36,917 nt of DNA from Ventosimonas gracilis (GTDB lineage Bacteria; Pseudomonadota; Gammaproteobacteria; Pseudomonadales; Pseudomonadaceae): NCBI RefSeq assembly GCF_001580025.1, contig NZ_LSZO01000152.1:1-36917 (forward strand). Reading direction: 5' to 3'. This document shows positions 26,801 to 34,110 of the stretch, one piece after another. Each line of letters opens with the position of its first letter. Position 1 is the first letter of the stretch. The notes under the pieces are model-generated. The model ran no database searches and had not been told where the DNA came from. It saw nothing but the letters and a program-made list of their open reading frames with translations. Made by a program: the position numbers and the translations under genes.

Positions 26801-26943
26801 TGAACCACCTCGGCACGCACGGTCGCTGGGCCTTCGTCGAGTTTGGCGACGTGTACGAAATGCAGGAAGACTTTGCCAAAGAGGTCGAGACGAAGTTCAA
26901 GCAAATGATTGAAGCGGCTGCGCCGGGAAACAAGGAACACTGA
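23863..26943 (+). CDS. Type III-like restriction subunit (Res: SF2 helicase plus PD-(D/E)XK nuclease)
   Basis: DNA translocase and nuclease of a restriction system. With the GTG at 23863 (GAGGGG about ten bases upstream) the protein has 1026 residues and begins SDQFFKQPILNSPYGYPSLH, a conserved opening for this Res group. Walker A ATGAGKTT lies at 173-180, the DEAH-like NDEAHH at 309-314, and SATP at 367-370. A second RecA lobe holds SMLTEGWDANTVTHILG and EQVIGRALRR. Near the C-terminus D936 and E956-x-K958 (within IPDFIV and LIVEIKGYR) form a PD-(D/E)XK nuclease site, so both activities look intact. It precedes mod, the reverse of classical type III mod-res order. Codon use is AAG/CTG-rich, unlike ychF. 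The mod start follows its stop by one base. Confidence 0.9.
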   Translation: MSDQFFKQPILNSPYGYPSLHWELDEKGQPTQKIVESRRASSFISPIPKPRRHQGEQAALALDEVENLSDDGQRYRHSELINLVRREVDAWRRLPPAQWRVTPETARLLEHWRNHKFAGVRPFFCQVEAAETAIWLTEVAPQLGKNGERFLDPLKKASHDANPGLMRLALKLATGAGKTTVMAMLIAWQTVNAVRHPQSKKFTRGFLLVAPGLTIKDRLRVLLPNDADSYYASREIVPRDMLADLDKAKIVITNYHAFKLRERMELSKGGRRLLQGRTGSELDTLETEGQMLQRVMPELMGLKNILAINDEAHHCYREKPHAAQDDENLDKDQKAEAEENNEAARLWISGLEAVNRKLGLQQVIDLSATPFFLAGSGYVEGTLFPWTMSDFSLMDAIECGIVKLPRVPVADNIPGAEMPVYRELWKHIGKKMPKKGRGKNAQLDPLAIPVELQTALEALYGHYRKTFDAWKQAGINVPPCFIVVCNNTATSKLVFDYISGFERTNEDGSITRVPGRLELLRNFDEHGEPLARPNTLLIDSEQLESGEALDDNFRGMAADEIERFKREIIERTGDRRQAENLSDSELLREVMNTVGKQGRLGEQIRCVVSVSMLTEGWDANTVTHILGVRAFGTQLLCEQVIGRALRRQSYELNEQNLFDVEYADVFGIPFDFTAKPVVVTPPKPRETITVKALRPERDPLEIRFPRVQGYRVELPEEQLEAEFNGDLHLTLTPDMVGATQTHNAGIIGEAVVLDIKHLQDVRQSTLLMELTKHLLFQHWRDRGQDAPIALFGQLKRIVRQWLDECLECKGGTYPAQLMYRELADTACQRITKGITAKELQKGRQVKAILDPFNPTGSTAHVRFNTSRPGSERWETLGVENQPKNPVNWVILDSGWESEFCRVAESHPKVLAYTKNHNLGLEVPYRFGSANRLYIPDFIVQVDDGGGKNDPLNLIVEIKGYRREDAKEKKSTMDTYWIPGVNHLGTHGRWAFVEFGDVYEMQEDFAKEVETKFKQMIEAAAPGNKEH

Positions 26944-26944
26944 G

Positions 26945-29830
26945 ATGGCAAGCAAGAAAACCCAGAAGCCTGGCAAGGGTATCGAACAGATCACGCATAC
27001 CGAGGCCAAACGCAAGAACATCCCGACGGTGGAGCATCAGTCAGTCATGCAACACCACGAGCAAGCGCCGGTGAAGGTCATGTATCCGCGAGGTAGCGAC
27101 GATCTGAATGATGAAAAGACCCTGCGTAACCGTGATCTGGATCCGCAACTGGTTTGGCGTGGCAAGGATCAACAGGATTGGTCAGATCTCGTCGTCAATG
27201 CGCCGCCACTGTACATCCAGGAAAAGGTCAAACCCAAGGTGCTGATCGACGACCTGCACCGCCAGACCGAAGAACGACGCGAAGCCGCCGCGCCGCAACA
27301 GGACTCGCTCGACTTGTTCGGCGACTTCAACGGCCTGCCCGAAGGCGCGGATCGAACCGAGTTCTACCAGCACGAAGGGTACTGGCAGAACCGCATGATC
27401 TTGGGTGACAGCTTGCAGGTGATGGCGAGTCTGGCCGAGCGTGAGGGGCTGCGCGGCAAGGTGCAGTGCATTTATTTTGATCCGCCGTATGGCATCAAAT
27501 TCAACTCAAACTTCCAGTGGTCAACGACCAGCCGCGATGTGAAGGACGGCAACGCCGGGCATATCACCCGCGAGCCGGAGCAGGTGAAGGCGTTTCGGGA
27601 TACCTGGCGTGATGGGATTCATTCGTATCTGACGTATTTGCGTGACCGGCTGATGGTGGCGCGGGATTTGTTGACGGAATCCGGGTCGATTTTTGTGCAG
27701 ATTGGCGATGAGAATGTGCATCGCGTGCGGGCGGTGATGGATGAAGTGTTCGGCGACGAAAATTGCTTTGCAACAATTACGTTCAAGAAGACTGGGGGTC
27801 AAAGCTCCGCACAGATTGCAGCAGTTTCGGATTACATACTTTGCTATTCGCGGAATTTGAAGAAAAACAAGGCTCGTCAGCTTTATGCGAAGAAAAATCC
27901 AGGTGAAGAAGGTGCCACAAATTACACTTGGATTGAAGATGCGAACGGCTTGCGTCGCCCCTTGAATGCATCCGAAAAACAGGAAAGCCAGTCCGTTCCA
28001 TCTGATGCGCGAATCATGCAGCCATACCCAATGTTTTCCGATGGAAAGTCAGTGAAAGATATTCCATTTGTGTGGAGGTCTAACGAATACAAGCCATCGG
28101 GCAATGCGCACTGGAAGACCCATGCTGATGGATTGATGCGTGTAGCCAAGGCCGATAGATTCATAGCGCAAGGAAAGACTTTGCGCTTCATAAATTACCT
28201 AGAAGACTATTCTGTCACGCCAATCATAAATTTGTGGACAGATACGCAAATAAGCGGATTCGGTTCTGATCGAATCTATGTGGTACAGACACTGCCCAAA
28301 GTTATTGAGCGGTGCATTTTGATGTGTACCGACCCCGGCGACCTCGTGCTCGACCCCACTTGCGGCTCCGGCACCACCGCCTACGTCGCCGAACAATGGG
28401 GCCGCCGCTGGATTACCATCGACACCAGCCGCGTCGCGCTGGCACTGGCTCGCGCCCGCATCATGGGCGCGCGCTATCCGTACTACCTGCTGGCCGACTC
28501 CCGCGAAGGCCAGTTGAAAGAAGCCGAAGTCACCCGCAGCGCGCCGTCAAGCCAATCTACTTACGACAACATCGCTCACGGCTTCGTCTATGCGCGCGTG
28601 CCACATATCACGCTCAAGTCCATTGCCAACAACGCCGAAATCGACGTTATCTGGGACAAATTTCAGACCGTGCTGGAACCGCTGCGCGACGCGCTGAACA
28701 AGGCGCTTGGCAAGCAGTGGCAAGAATGGGAAATCCCGCGCGAGATTGACACCAAGTGGAACGACGCGGCGAAAAAGCTGCACGCCGACTGGTGGCAACA
28801 ACGCATCGCCCGCCAAAAGGAAATCGACGCCTCCATCGCTGCCAAGGCCGAGTTCGAGTCCCTCTACGACAAACCCTACGAGGACAAGAAGCGCGTGCGC
28901 GTGGCCGGCCCCTTCACCGTGGAATCGCTCAGCCCGCATCGCGTATTGGGCGTGGATGAGGAAGACAACCTGATCGACCACGTGGCCGAGACCCAAGCCG
29001 AATACGGTCAGGACTTTGCCAGCCTGATCCTGGCCAACTTGCGCACCGCTGGCGTGCAGCAGGCGCACAAGGCTGACAAGATCGAATTCACATCATTGGA
29101 GCCGTGGCCGGGCGACTTGATCTGCGCCGAAGGCCGCTATCTGAAAAACGGACAGGTCAAGCGTGCCGGTATCCTGGTCGGCCCAGAGTTCGGTACCGTT
29201 ACCCGTGCAGACTTGGTCGATGCCGCCCGCGAGGCGGGCGATGCCAATTTCGACGTACTCATCGCCTGCGCCTTCAATTACGACGCACCGGCCAGCGAAT
29301 TCAGCAAGCTGGGCCGCATCAACGTGCTCAAGGCACGCATGAACGCCGACTTGCACATGGCCGAAGACCTGAAGAACACCGGCAAGGGCAACCTGTTCGT
29401 GATCTTCGGCGAACCGGATGTGGACGTGCTGGACACCCAAGGCCGCAGTATCCGCCGATACGATGGCAAACGCGACGTCATCGACGTGCCAGCCGACGAG
29501 CAGCTAGTGGTCAAGATCAACGGCGTAGACGTGTTCCACCCCAGCACCGGCGAGGTCCGCAGCGACGGCGCGGACGGCATTGCCTGCTGGTTCCTGGACA
29601 CCGACTACAACGAGGAATCCTTTTTCGTTCGCCACGCCTACTTCCTCGGCGCGAATGACCCGTACAAGGCGCTGAAGACCACACTCAAGGCCGAAATCGA
29701 CCCCGACGCCTGGGCAACGCTCAACAGCGACACCTCGCGCCCATTCCCGCAGCCCAGCACCGGGCGGTTTGCGGTGAAGGTCATCAATCACCTCGGGGAT
29801 GAGGTGATGAAGGTGTTCAAGGTACAGTGA
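26945..29830 (+). CDS. Large beta-class DNA methyltransferase (type III Mod-like)
   Basis: Adenine-N6 or cytosine-N4 methyltransferase expected to protect host DNA. Start ATG 26945 has AAGGA at 26932-26936. Catalytic motif IV DPPYG is at 179-183 and the AdoMet motif I DPTCGSGTT at 470-478. Motif IV before motif I defines the beta class. The region between them is the target recognition domain. Within it, roughly 27760-28325 is AT-rich with AAT/TTT/ATA codons, unlike both flanks, which suggests domain replacement. At 961 residues it is far longer than classical Mod (about 650), with an N-terminal extension of about 130 residues and more than 450 residues after motif I whose role I do not recognise. 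The stop overlaps a mini-ORF. Confidence 0.9.
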   Translation: MASKKTQKPGKGIEQITHTEAKRKNIPTVEHQSVMQHHEQAPVKVMYPRGSDDLNDEKTLRNRDLDPQLVWRGKDQQDWSDLVVNAPPLYIQEKVKPKVLIDDLHRQTEERREAAAPQQDSLDLFGDFNGLPEGADRTEFYQHEGYWQNRMILGDSLQVMASLAEREGLRGKVQCIYFDPPYGIKFNSNFQWSTTSRDVKDGNAGHITREPEQVKAFRDTWRDGIHSYLTYLRDRLMVARDLLTESGSIFVQIGDENVHRVRAVMDEVFGDENCFATITFKKTGGQSSAQIAAVSDYILCYSRNLKKNKARQLYAKKNPGEEGATNYTWIEDANGLRRPLNASEKQESQSVPSDARIMQPYPMFSDGKSVKDIPFVWRSNEYKPSGNAHWKTHADGLMRVAKADRFIAQGKTLRFINYLEDYSVTPIINLWTDTQISGFGSDRIYVVQTLPKVIERCILMCTDPGDLVLDPTCGSGTTAYVAEQWGRRWITIDTSRVALALARARIMGARYPYYLLADSREGQLKEAEVTRSAPSSQSTYDNIAHGFVYARVPHITLKSIANNAEIDVIWDKFQTVLEPLRDALNKALGKQWQEWEIPREIDTKWNDAAKKLHADWWQQRIARQKEIDASIAAKAEFESLYDKPYEDKKRVRVAGPFTVESLSPHRVLGVDEEDNLIDHVAETQAEYGQDFASLILANLRTAGVQQAHKADKIEFTSLEPWPGDLICAEGRYLKNGQVKRAGILVGPEFGTVTRADLVDAAREAGDANFDVLIACAFNYDAPASEFSKLGRINVLKARMNADLHMAEDLKNTGKGNLFVIFGEPDVDVLDTQGRSIRRYDGKRDVIDVPADEQLVVKINGVDVFHPSTGEVRSDGADGIACWFLDTDYNEESFFVRHAYFLGANDPYKALKTTLKAEIDPDAWATLNSDTSRPFPQPSTGRFAVKVINHLGDEVMKVFKVQ

Positions 29831-29946
29831 TGGCGAATACAACTGAGGCGCGCGCCTACAACGAACTGGTGGGAGCGTGGAGTGGCATGGAACAGGCGGC
29901 GAGCGAGGCCGGGGTGCTTGGCGCGCAAACACAACTGGATATCTGA
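29830..29946 (+). CDS. 38-residue mini-ORF between mod and the PHP-ATPase gene
   Basis: ATG 29830 overlaps the mod stop as TGATG and reads 38 codons, MANTTEARAYNELVGAWSGM at the start and GAQTQLDI at the end, stopping 15 bases before the next gene. Without it there would be a 131-base gap in an otherwise tight operon. The coupled start and fitting size argue for translation, but no homology is recognised. It could be a small accessory protein, the remnant of a larger gene, or merely a coupling leader. Confidence 0.4.
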   Translation: MANTTEARAYNELVGAWSGMEQAASEAGVLGAQTQLDI

Positions 29947-29961
29947 TCGAGAGAATGACGC

Positions 29962-32757
29962 ATGGCAACGACCGAATGGCCTTATCCCGGTTCCCGTTGG
30001 TGGAAGTTCGACTTCCATACCCATACGCCGGCCTCTAAAGACACCAACGGCTGGCAGCGGGCGATAGGCACGCCCAATGCATTGACGCCTGAAACGTGGC
30101 TGCTCAAGTACATGGCCGCGCAGATCGACTGCGTGGCCGTGACGGACCATAACAGCGGTACTTGGATCAACCTGCTCAAGGCCGCCTATGCGGCCATGAA
30201 GGCGCTGGCCGATCAGGGGCAGCCACCTGCCGGCTTTCGGGAGCTGACGCTGTTCCCCGGGGTGGAAATCTCCACCCAGGGCGGCGTGCATGTGCTCGCT
30301 GTTCTCGATCCCACAGCAACCACCAGCGCTATCGACACCTTGCTGGGAAGCGTGGGCTATCAAGGCACCAAGGGTGACAGCGACGGCGTAACCAGCCGAG
30401 GGATCACCGAAGTGATCCAGGCCATTCTGGCTGCTGGCGGGGTTGCGATCCCGGCACACGCCGATGCGCGGAAAGGGCTGCTGCAGTGCCGTGCGGGTTC
30501 CAGTCAAAGCCAGCTCGATGCCAACACCCTGCGCCAGGTCATTGCCGTGGAGGGGCTACAGGCTGTCGAGTGGTGCGATAACGCCAGTCCGTGGCCCGAC
30601 TGCGTCGCCCAGGCCGCTTCTCGCTTTGCGCGGGTATTGGGCAGCGACTGCCACAGCTTTCAGGGAGCGGCTGTTCCCGGCAGCCGTTACACCTGGGTCA
30701 AGATGGCCAGCCCGACGCTCGAAGGGCTTCGTCTGGCCTTGCTGGATGGCAATGATGTGTCGATCCGGCGCAGTGATGAAGGAGCATTCGACCCCTTTCG
30801 GGTACCCGCCCATGTCATCACCGCCATCGAAATCGAGAATGCGCGTTACATGGGCAATGGCCAGCCGGCAAGACTGGCTTGCTCGCCGTTTTTCAATGCG
30901 GTGGCTGGCGGCCGTGGAACGGGGAAGTCCACCGTCGTGCATGCCCTGCGGCTGGCGGCGCGGCGCGACCAGGAATTGACGGCGCTGGGCCAGGGCAACG
31001 AACCGCGTGCGCATTTCGATGCCTTCCGCAAGGTTGTCAATGCTCGTGACGACAAGGGCGCGCTGCGTGCCGATACCGTTATCCGTGTGCAGTGGCAGCA
31101 CGAGGACGTGCGGCTTCGCTTGCTGTGGCGAGCCGATGGCCAAGGCACGGCGGTGGAAGAATGGCGGGACGACCGGTGGCAGACGTCTCCCAGCCAGAGC
31201 GTGAATCCGGCACGCTTCCCGCTGCGCATATTCTCCCAGGGGCAGATTGCGGCCTTGGCCGGCAGTGGGCGGCAGACCCTGCTGTCGATCATCGATGAGG
31301 CCGCCAACGTCGAATCGCTGCGGCAGGCCCTTGACGAGGCGCAACGGACCTTCTTTACCCAGCGCGCCCGATTGCGTGAGCTGGACGGCAAGCTGGCTGG
31401 CCAAGCCGAGGTCGAGCGTAAACTGGATGAGGCCGGCAAGAAGCTGGCGGCGCTGTCGCAGGCCGACCATGCCGCAGTGCTGCGCGCCTATGCACAGGCA
31501 CAGCACCAGGCCAGGGAAGTGAAGACGCTGTTCGAGCAATTGAAGGACATCGCCACCCGCATTGCCGAGCTGCCGGAGAACATCGGACTTGATGACTGGC
31601 CCAGCCAGCACTTCACCGAGCAGGATACCGACCTGTTGGCGTGGCGCAAGGATGTCGACCTGCAGGTGGATCAGCTTCGTCTCGATCTGCTGGAGCGGGC
31701 ACGCAAGCTCGACGCCAGTATCGAGTCGCTACAAAAGGATGATCGGCTCGCGCAGTGGAAAGCGCGTGCCCTGGCGGCGCAGCAGGCGCACACCGCACTG
31801 CAAGAACAACTCGTTGCGCAAGGCGTCAGCGACCCGCAGGCCTTTGCACGCCTGACACAGCAACGCCAGCAACTGGAACTCCAGCGCAAGGCTCTCCAGC
31901 AGATGCAGGGTGACCGACAGACGCTGGCACAGCAGATTGACGCGCAGCGAGCACGGTTGACGCAGAAGCGGCAAGCCATCACGCAGGCGCGCCAGACGTT
32001 TATCCAGAACGCGCTGGCGGGTAATCCGCATGTACGGATTGCCGTGGTGCCCTTCGGGTTCGAGGCCAAACAGATCGAACGCGAGTTGCGCGAATTGATC
32101 GAGGCGACCGACGAGCGCTTTGCCGACGACATTCTGCTGACGGAGGACGGCGAGGCCTCCAGCGGCATGGCATTCGATTTGGCGCAGGCGGATGAGCCTG
32201 GCAAGATCGGGGCTGTCGATAGCGTCAAGCAACGGCTATTGGACGTCGATGCCACCCTGGGTGGTCGTCTGCGCAATTATCTGCAACGCAAGCATGAGAA
32301 GCCGGAGTTCGCCGACCATGTCTTGGCCTGGTTTCCAGAAGACGACCTGCGGATCGAGTACCAGCGCGATCATCGATGGACCTCCATCAGCCAGGGGTCG
32401 CAGGGACAGCGTTCGGCCGCATTGCTGGCCTTCCTGCTGGCTTTCGGCGAGGAGCCCATCGTGCTCGACCAGCCCGAGGACGATCTCGACAACCACCTGA
32501 TCTACGACCTGATCGTGCGTCAGATTCGGGAAAACAAGTTGCGCCGTCAGCTCATCATCGTCACGCACAACCCCAATGTGCTGGTCAACGGCGATGCGGA
32601 GCTGGTGCATGTAATGGAGTTCGGGCGTGGACAGTGTTTTGTGCAGCAAAGCGGTGCCTTGCAGGAATCGGCCGTGCGTCGTGAGGTCTGCCGCGTGATG
32701 GAAGGCGGACACGAGGCGTTTGCGCGGCGCTGGAAGCGACTGGGACCGGAGGTTTGA
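29962..32757 (+). CDS. TrlF-type PHP-domain/SMC-like AAA ATPase
   Basis: Fusion of a PHP metal-dependent phosphoesterase (about residues 1-270) and an ABC/SMC-type ATPase. PHP motifs are FDFHTHTP (His19, His21), DHN (62-64), PGVE (Glu102), HAD (166-168) and SDCH (228-231), so the metal site looks complete. Walker A GGRGTGKST (316-324) follows. A long Gln/Arg/Ala-rich coiled coil spans about 430-690. The second half of the ATPase carries SQGSQGQRS (810-818), Walker B VLDQPEDD with D836, and an H-loop THN at 868-870. It matches proteins annotated as TrlF family AAA-like ATPases. I infer a DNA-bound ATPase that gates a PHP nuclease or phosphatase. Length is 931 residues. GAGAG just upstream supports the start. 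Confidence 0.88.
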   Translation: MATTEWPYPGSRWWKFDFHTHTPASKDTNGWQRAIGTPNALTPETWLLKYMAAQIDCVAVTDHNSGTWINLLKAAYAAMKALADQGQPPAGFRELTLFPGVEISTQGGVHVLAVLDPTATTSAIDTLLGSVGYQGTKGDSDGVTSRGITEVIQAILAAGGVAIPAHADARKGLLQCRAGSSQSQLDANTLRQVIAVEGLQAVEWCDNASPWPDCVAQAASRFARVLGSDCHSFQGAAVPGSRYTWVKMASPTLEGLRLALLDGNDVSIRRSDEGAFDPFRVPAHVITAIEIENARYMGNGQPARLACSPFFNAVAGGRGTGKSTVVHALRLAARRDQELTALGQGNEPRAHFDAFRKVVNARDDKGALRADTVIRVQWQHEDVRLRLLWRADGQGTAVEEWRDDRWQTSPSQSVNPARFPLRIFSQGQIAALAGSGRQTLLSIIDEAANVESLRQALDEAQRTFFTQRARLRELDGKLAGQAEVERKLDEAGKKLAALSQADHAAVLRAYAQAQHQAREVKTLFEQLKDIATRIAELPENIGLDDWPSQHFTEQDTDLLAWRKDVDLQVDQLRLDLLERARKLDASIESLQKDDRLAQWKARALAAQQAHTALQEQLVAQGVSDPQAFARLTQQRQQLELQRKALQQMQGDRQTLAQQIDAQRARLTQKRQAITQARQTFIQNALAGNPHVRIAVVPFGFEAKQIERELRELIEATDERFADDILLTEDGEASSGMAFDLAQADEPGKIGAVDSVKQRLLDVDATLGGRLRNYLQRKHEKPEFADHVLAWFPEDDLRIEYQRDHRWTSISQGSQGQRSAALLAFLLAFGEEPIVLDQPEDDLDNHLIYDLIVRQIRENKLRRQLIIVTHNPNVLVNGDAELVHVMEFGRGQCFVQQSGALQESAVRREVCRVMEGGHEAFARRWKRLGPEV

Positions 32758-32758
32758 T

Positions 32759-34024
32759 ATGTTGGCGACCCGTAGCGAACTGATCAAAAAGATCCGGCTA
32801 GGCGAAGACAGCTTCCTGGAACTGAAGGAAGTCCGATTTGCCGGCGACAAGATACGAGGCCCTTCACAGAACGACCTCGCCGATGAACTGGCTGCGTTTG
32901 CCAACAGCTCGGGCGGCGTGTTGCTGCTGGGCGTGGAGGACAGAAGCCGCGAGGTGATCGGCATCGAGTTGGACAGGCTCGATGCCGTGGAGGCACTGCT
33001 GCGCCAGGCGTGTGAAGACGCGATCAGGCCGTCGTTGGCCCCAGTTATCGAACGCATGACCTTGCCCGATGCCAGCGGCGTAGAGCAACCGGTCATCCGC
33101 GTCGAGGTTCTGCACAGCCTGTTCGTGCATCAAAGCCCGGGCGGCTACATGCAGCGCGTTGGCTCATCGAAACGCCCCATTCCGCCGGAACAACTGGCAC
33201 GTCTGTTCCAGCAGCGCAGCCAATCGCGCTTGGTTCGCTTCGACGAAACACCCGTCGCGCGCGCCATGCTGGCTGACCTGGACGAAGCTTTGTGGCGGCG
33301 CTTCGCTCCTGCACGAAGTGCCGATGCGCCTGAGATTTTGCTGGGTAAACTTGCGATGGCGGCGCACGATGATCAAGCGGGCGTTTGGCGCCCTACAGTG
33401 GCCGGCCTACTCATGGGGAGCCATGTTGCACAGCGGTTCCTGCCAGGCGCATTCATTCAAGCAGTGGCATACCAGGGAACCAATGTTTTGCCCGCTGGCG
33501 AAGCGATGTACCAGCGCGATGTCCAGGACATCACCGGTCCACTGGACCGGCAGATCATCGACGCTTGTGCCTTCGTGCGCAAGAACATGCGCGTGGCTGC
33601 CTACAAACACGCGCAAGGTGGACGCGAGGATCTTCCACAATTCGATATGCTGGCTGTGTTCGAGGCCGTGACCAATGCGGTCGCCCACCGGGATTACTCC
33701 ATGGCCGGTGCCAAGGTGCGGCTGCGTCTGTTCGACGACAGGCTGGAGTTGTATTCGCCCGGCATGCTGCCCAACACCATGACACCGGAGAGTCTGCCGT
33801 TCCGCCAGGCAGCCCGCAACGAGGCGTTGACCAGCCTGCTGGCGCGCTGCCCTATCGATGATGACACACTGGCCGTACACCGCCAGCACATCATGGACAA
33901 GCGCGGAGAAGGCGTGTCCATCATTCTTGAAACGAGCGAGCGGCTGGCGGGCCGGTGCCCCGAGTATCGTCTCAACGACGACAGCGAACTGATGCTGGTC
34001 ATCTACGGCGCACGTATGGAGTAG
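32759..34024 (+). CDS. AlbA_2 (Schlafen-like) and GHKL-ATPase domain protein
   Basis: The 421-residue protein has an N-terminal AlbA_2/Schlafen domain (about residues 10-125) with EDSFLELKEV and ELAAFANSSGGVLLLGVED. It ends in a GHKL-type ATPase domain often labelled RecG-like C-terminal (HATPase_c_4), with FEAVTNAVAHRDY as the N-box and ELYSPG following. GGAGG at 32748-32752 precedes ATG 32759, one base after the PHP-ATPase stop. Such proteins are widespread near defence genes and may act as nucleases, sensors or transcription regulators; the role here is not known. It is not a RecG helicase, because no helicase motifs are present. Confidence 0.85.
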   Translation: MLATRSELIKKIRLGEDSFLELKEVRFAGDKIRGPSQNDLADELAAFANSSGGVLLLGVEDRSREVIGIELDRLDAVEALLRQACEDAIRPSLAPVIERMTLPDASGVEQPVIRVEVLHSLFVHQSPGGYMQRVGSSKRPIPPEQLARLFQQRSQSRLVRFDETPVARAMLADLDEALWRRFAPARSADAPEILLGKLAMAAHDDQAGVWRPTVAGLLMGSHVAQRFLPGAFIQAVAYQGTNVLPAGEAMYQRDVQDITGPLDRQIIDACAFVRKNMRVAAYKHAQGGREDLPQFDMLAVFEAVTNAVAHRDYSMAGAKVRLRLFDDRLELYSPGMLPNTMTPESLPFRQAARNEALTSLLARCPIDDDTLAVHRQHIMDKRGEGVSIILETSERLAGRCPEYRLNDDSELMLVIYGARME

Positions 34025-34110
34025 GAACCATGAGTTTGAGCCTCCTCAAAACCCGGGGCGATTCAGTTTGAGCATCTGGATGTGTTCAATCCTCCCAAAC
34101 ATACTGAGTA
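34025..34110 (+). promoter_or_regulatory. Gap with inverted and direct repeats before the RelE-UvrD gene
   Basis: TTTGAG (34035-34040) and CTCAAA (34045-34050) form a short hairpin. The nine-base AGTTTGAGC occurs at 34033-34041 and again at 34065-34073. This 86-base gap is one of the two longest in the operon and contains a 13-codon ORF from 34029. It could hold an operator or separate regulatory signal for the toxin-like helicase downstream. No convincing promoter hexamers are seen. Confidence 0.3.

Noticed and set aside
26053-27021. 322-residue minus-strand ORF spanning the res-mod junction
   Set aside because: Covers the ends of two well-supported plus-strand genes and resembles no protein.
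30556-31611. 351-residue minus-strand ORF
   Set aside because: Antisense to the PHP-ATPase gene across its Walker A region; no domain or ribosome-binding site.
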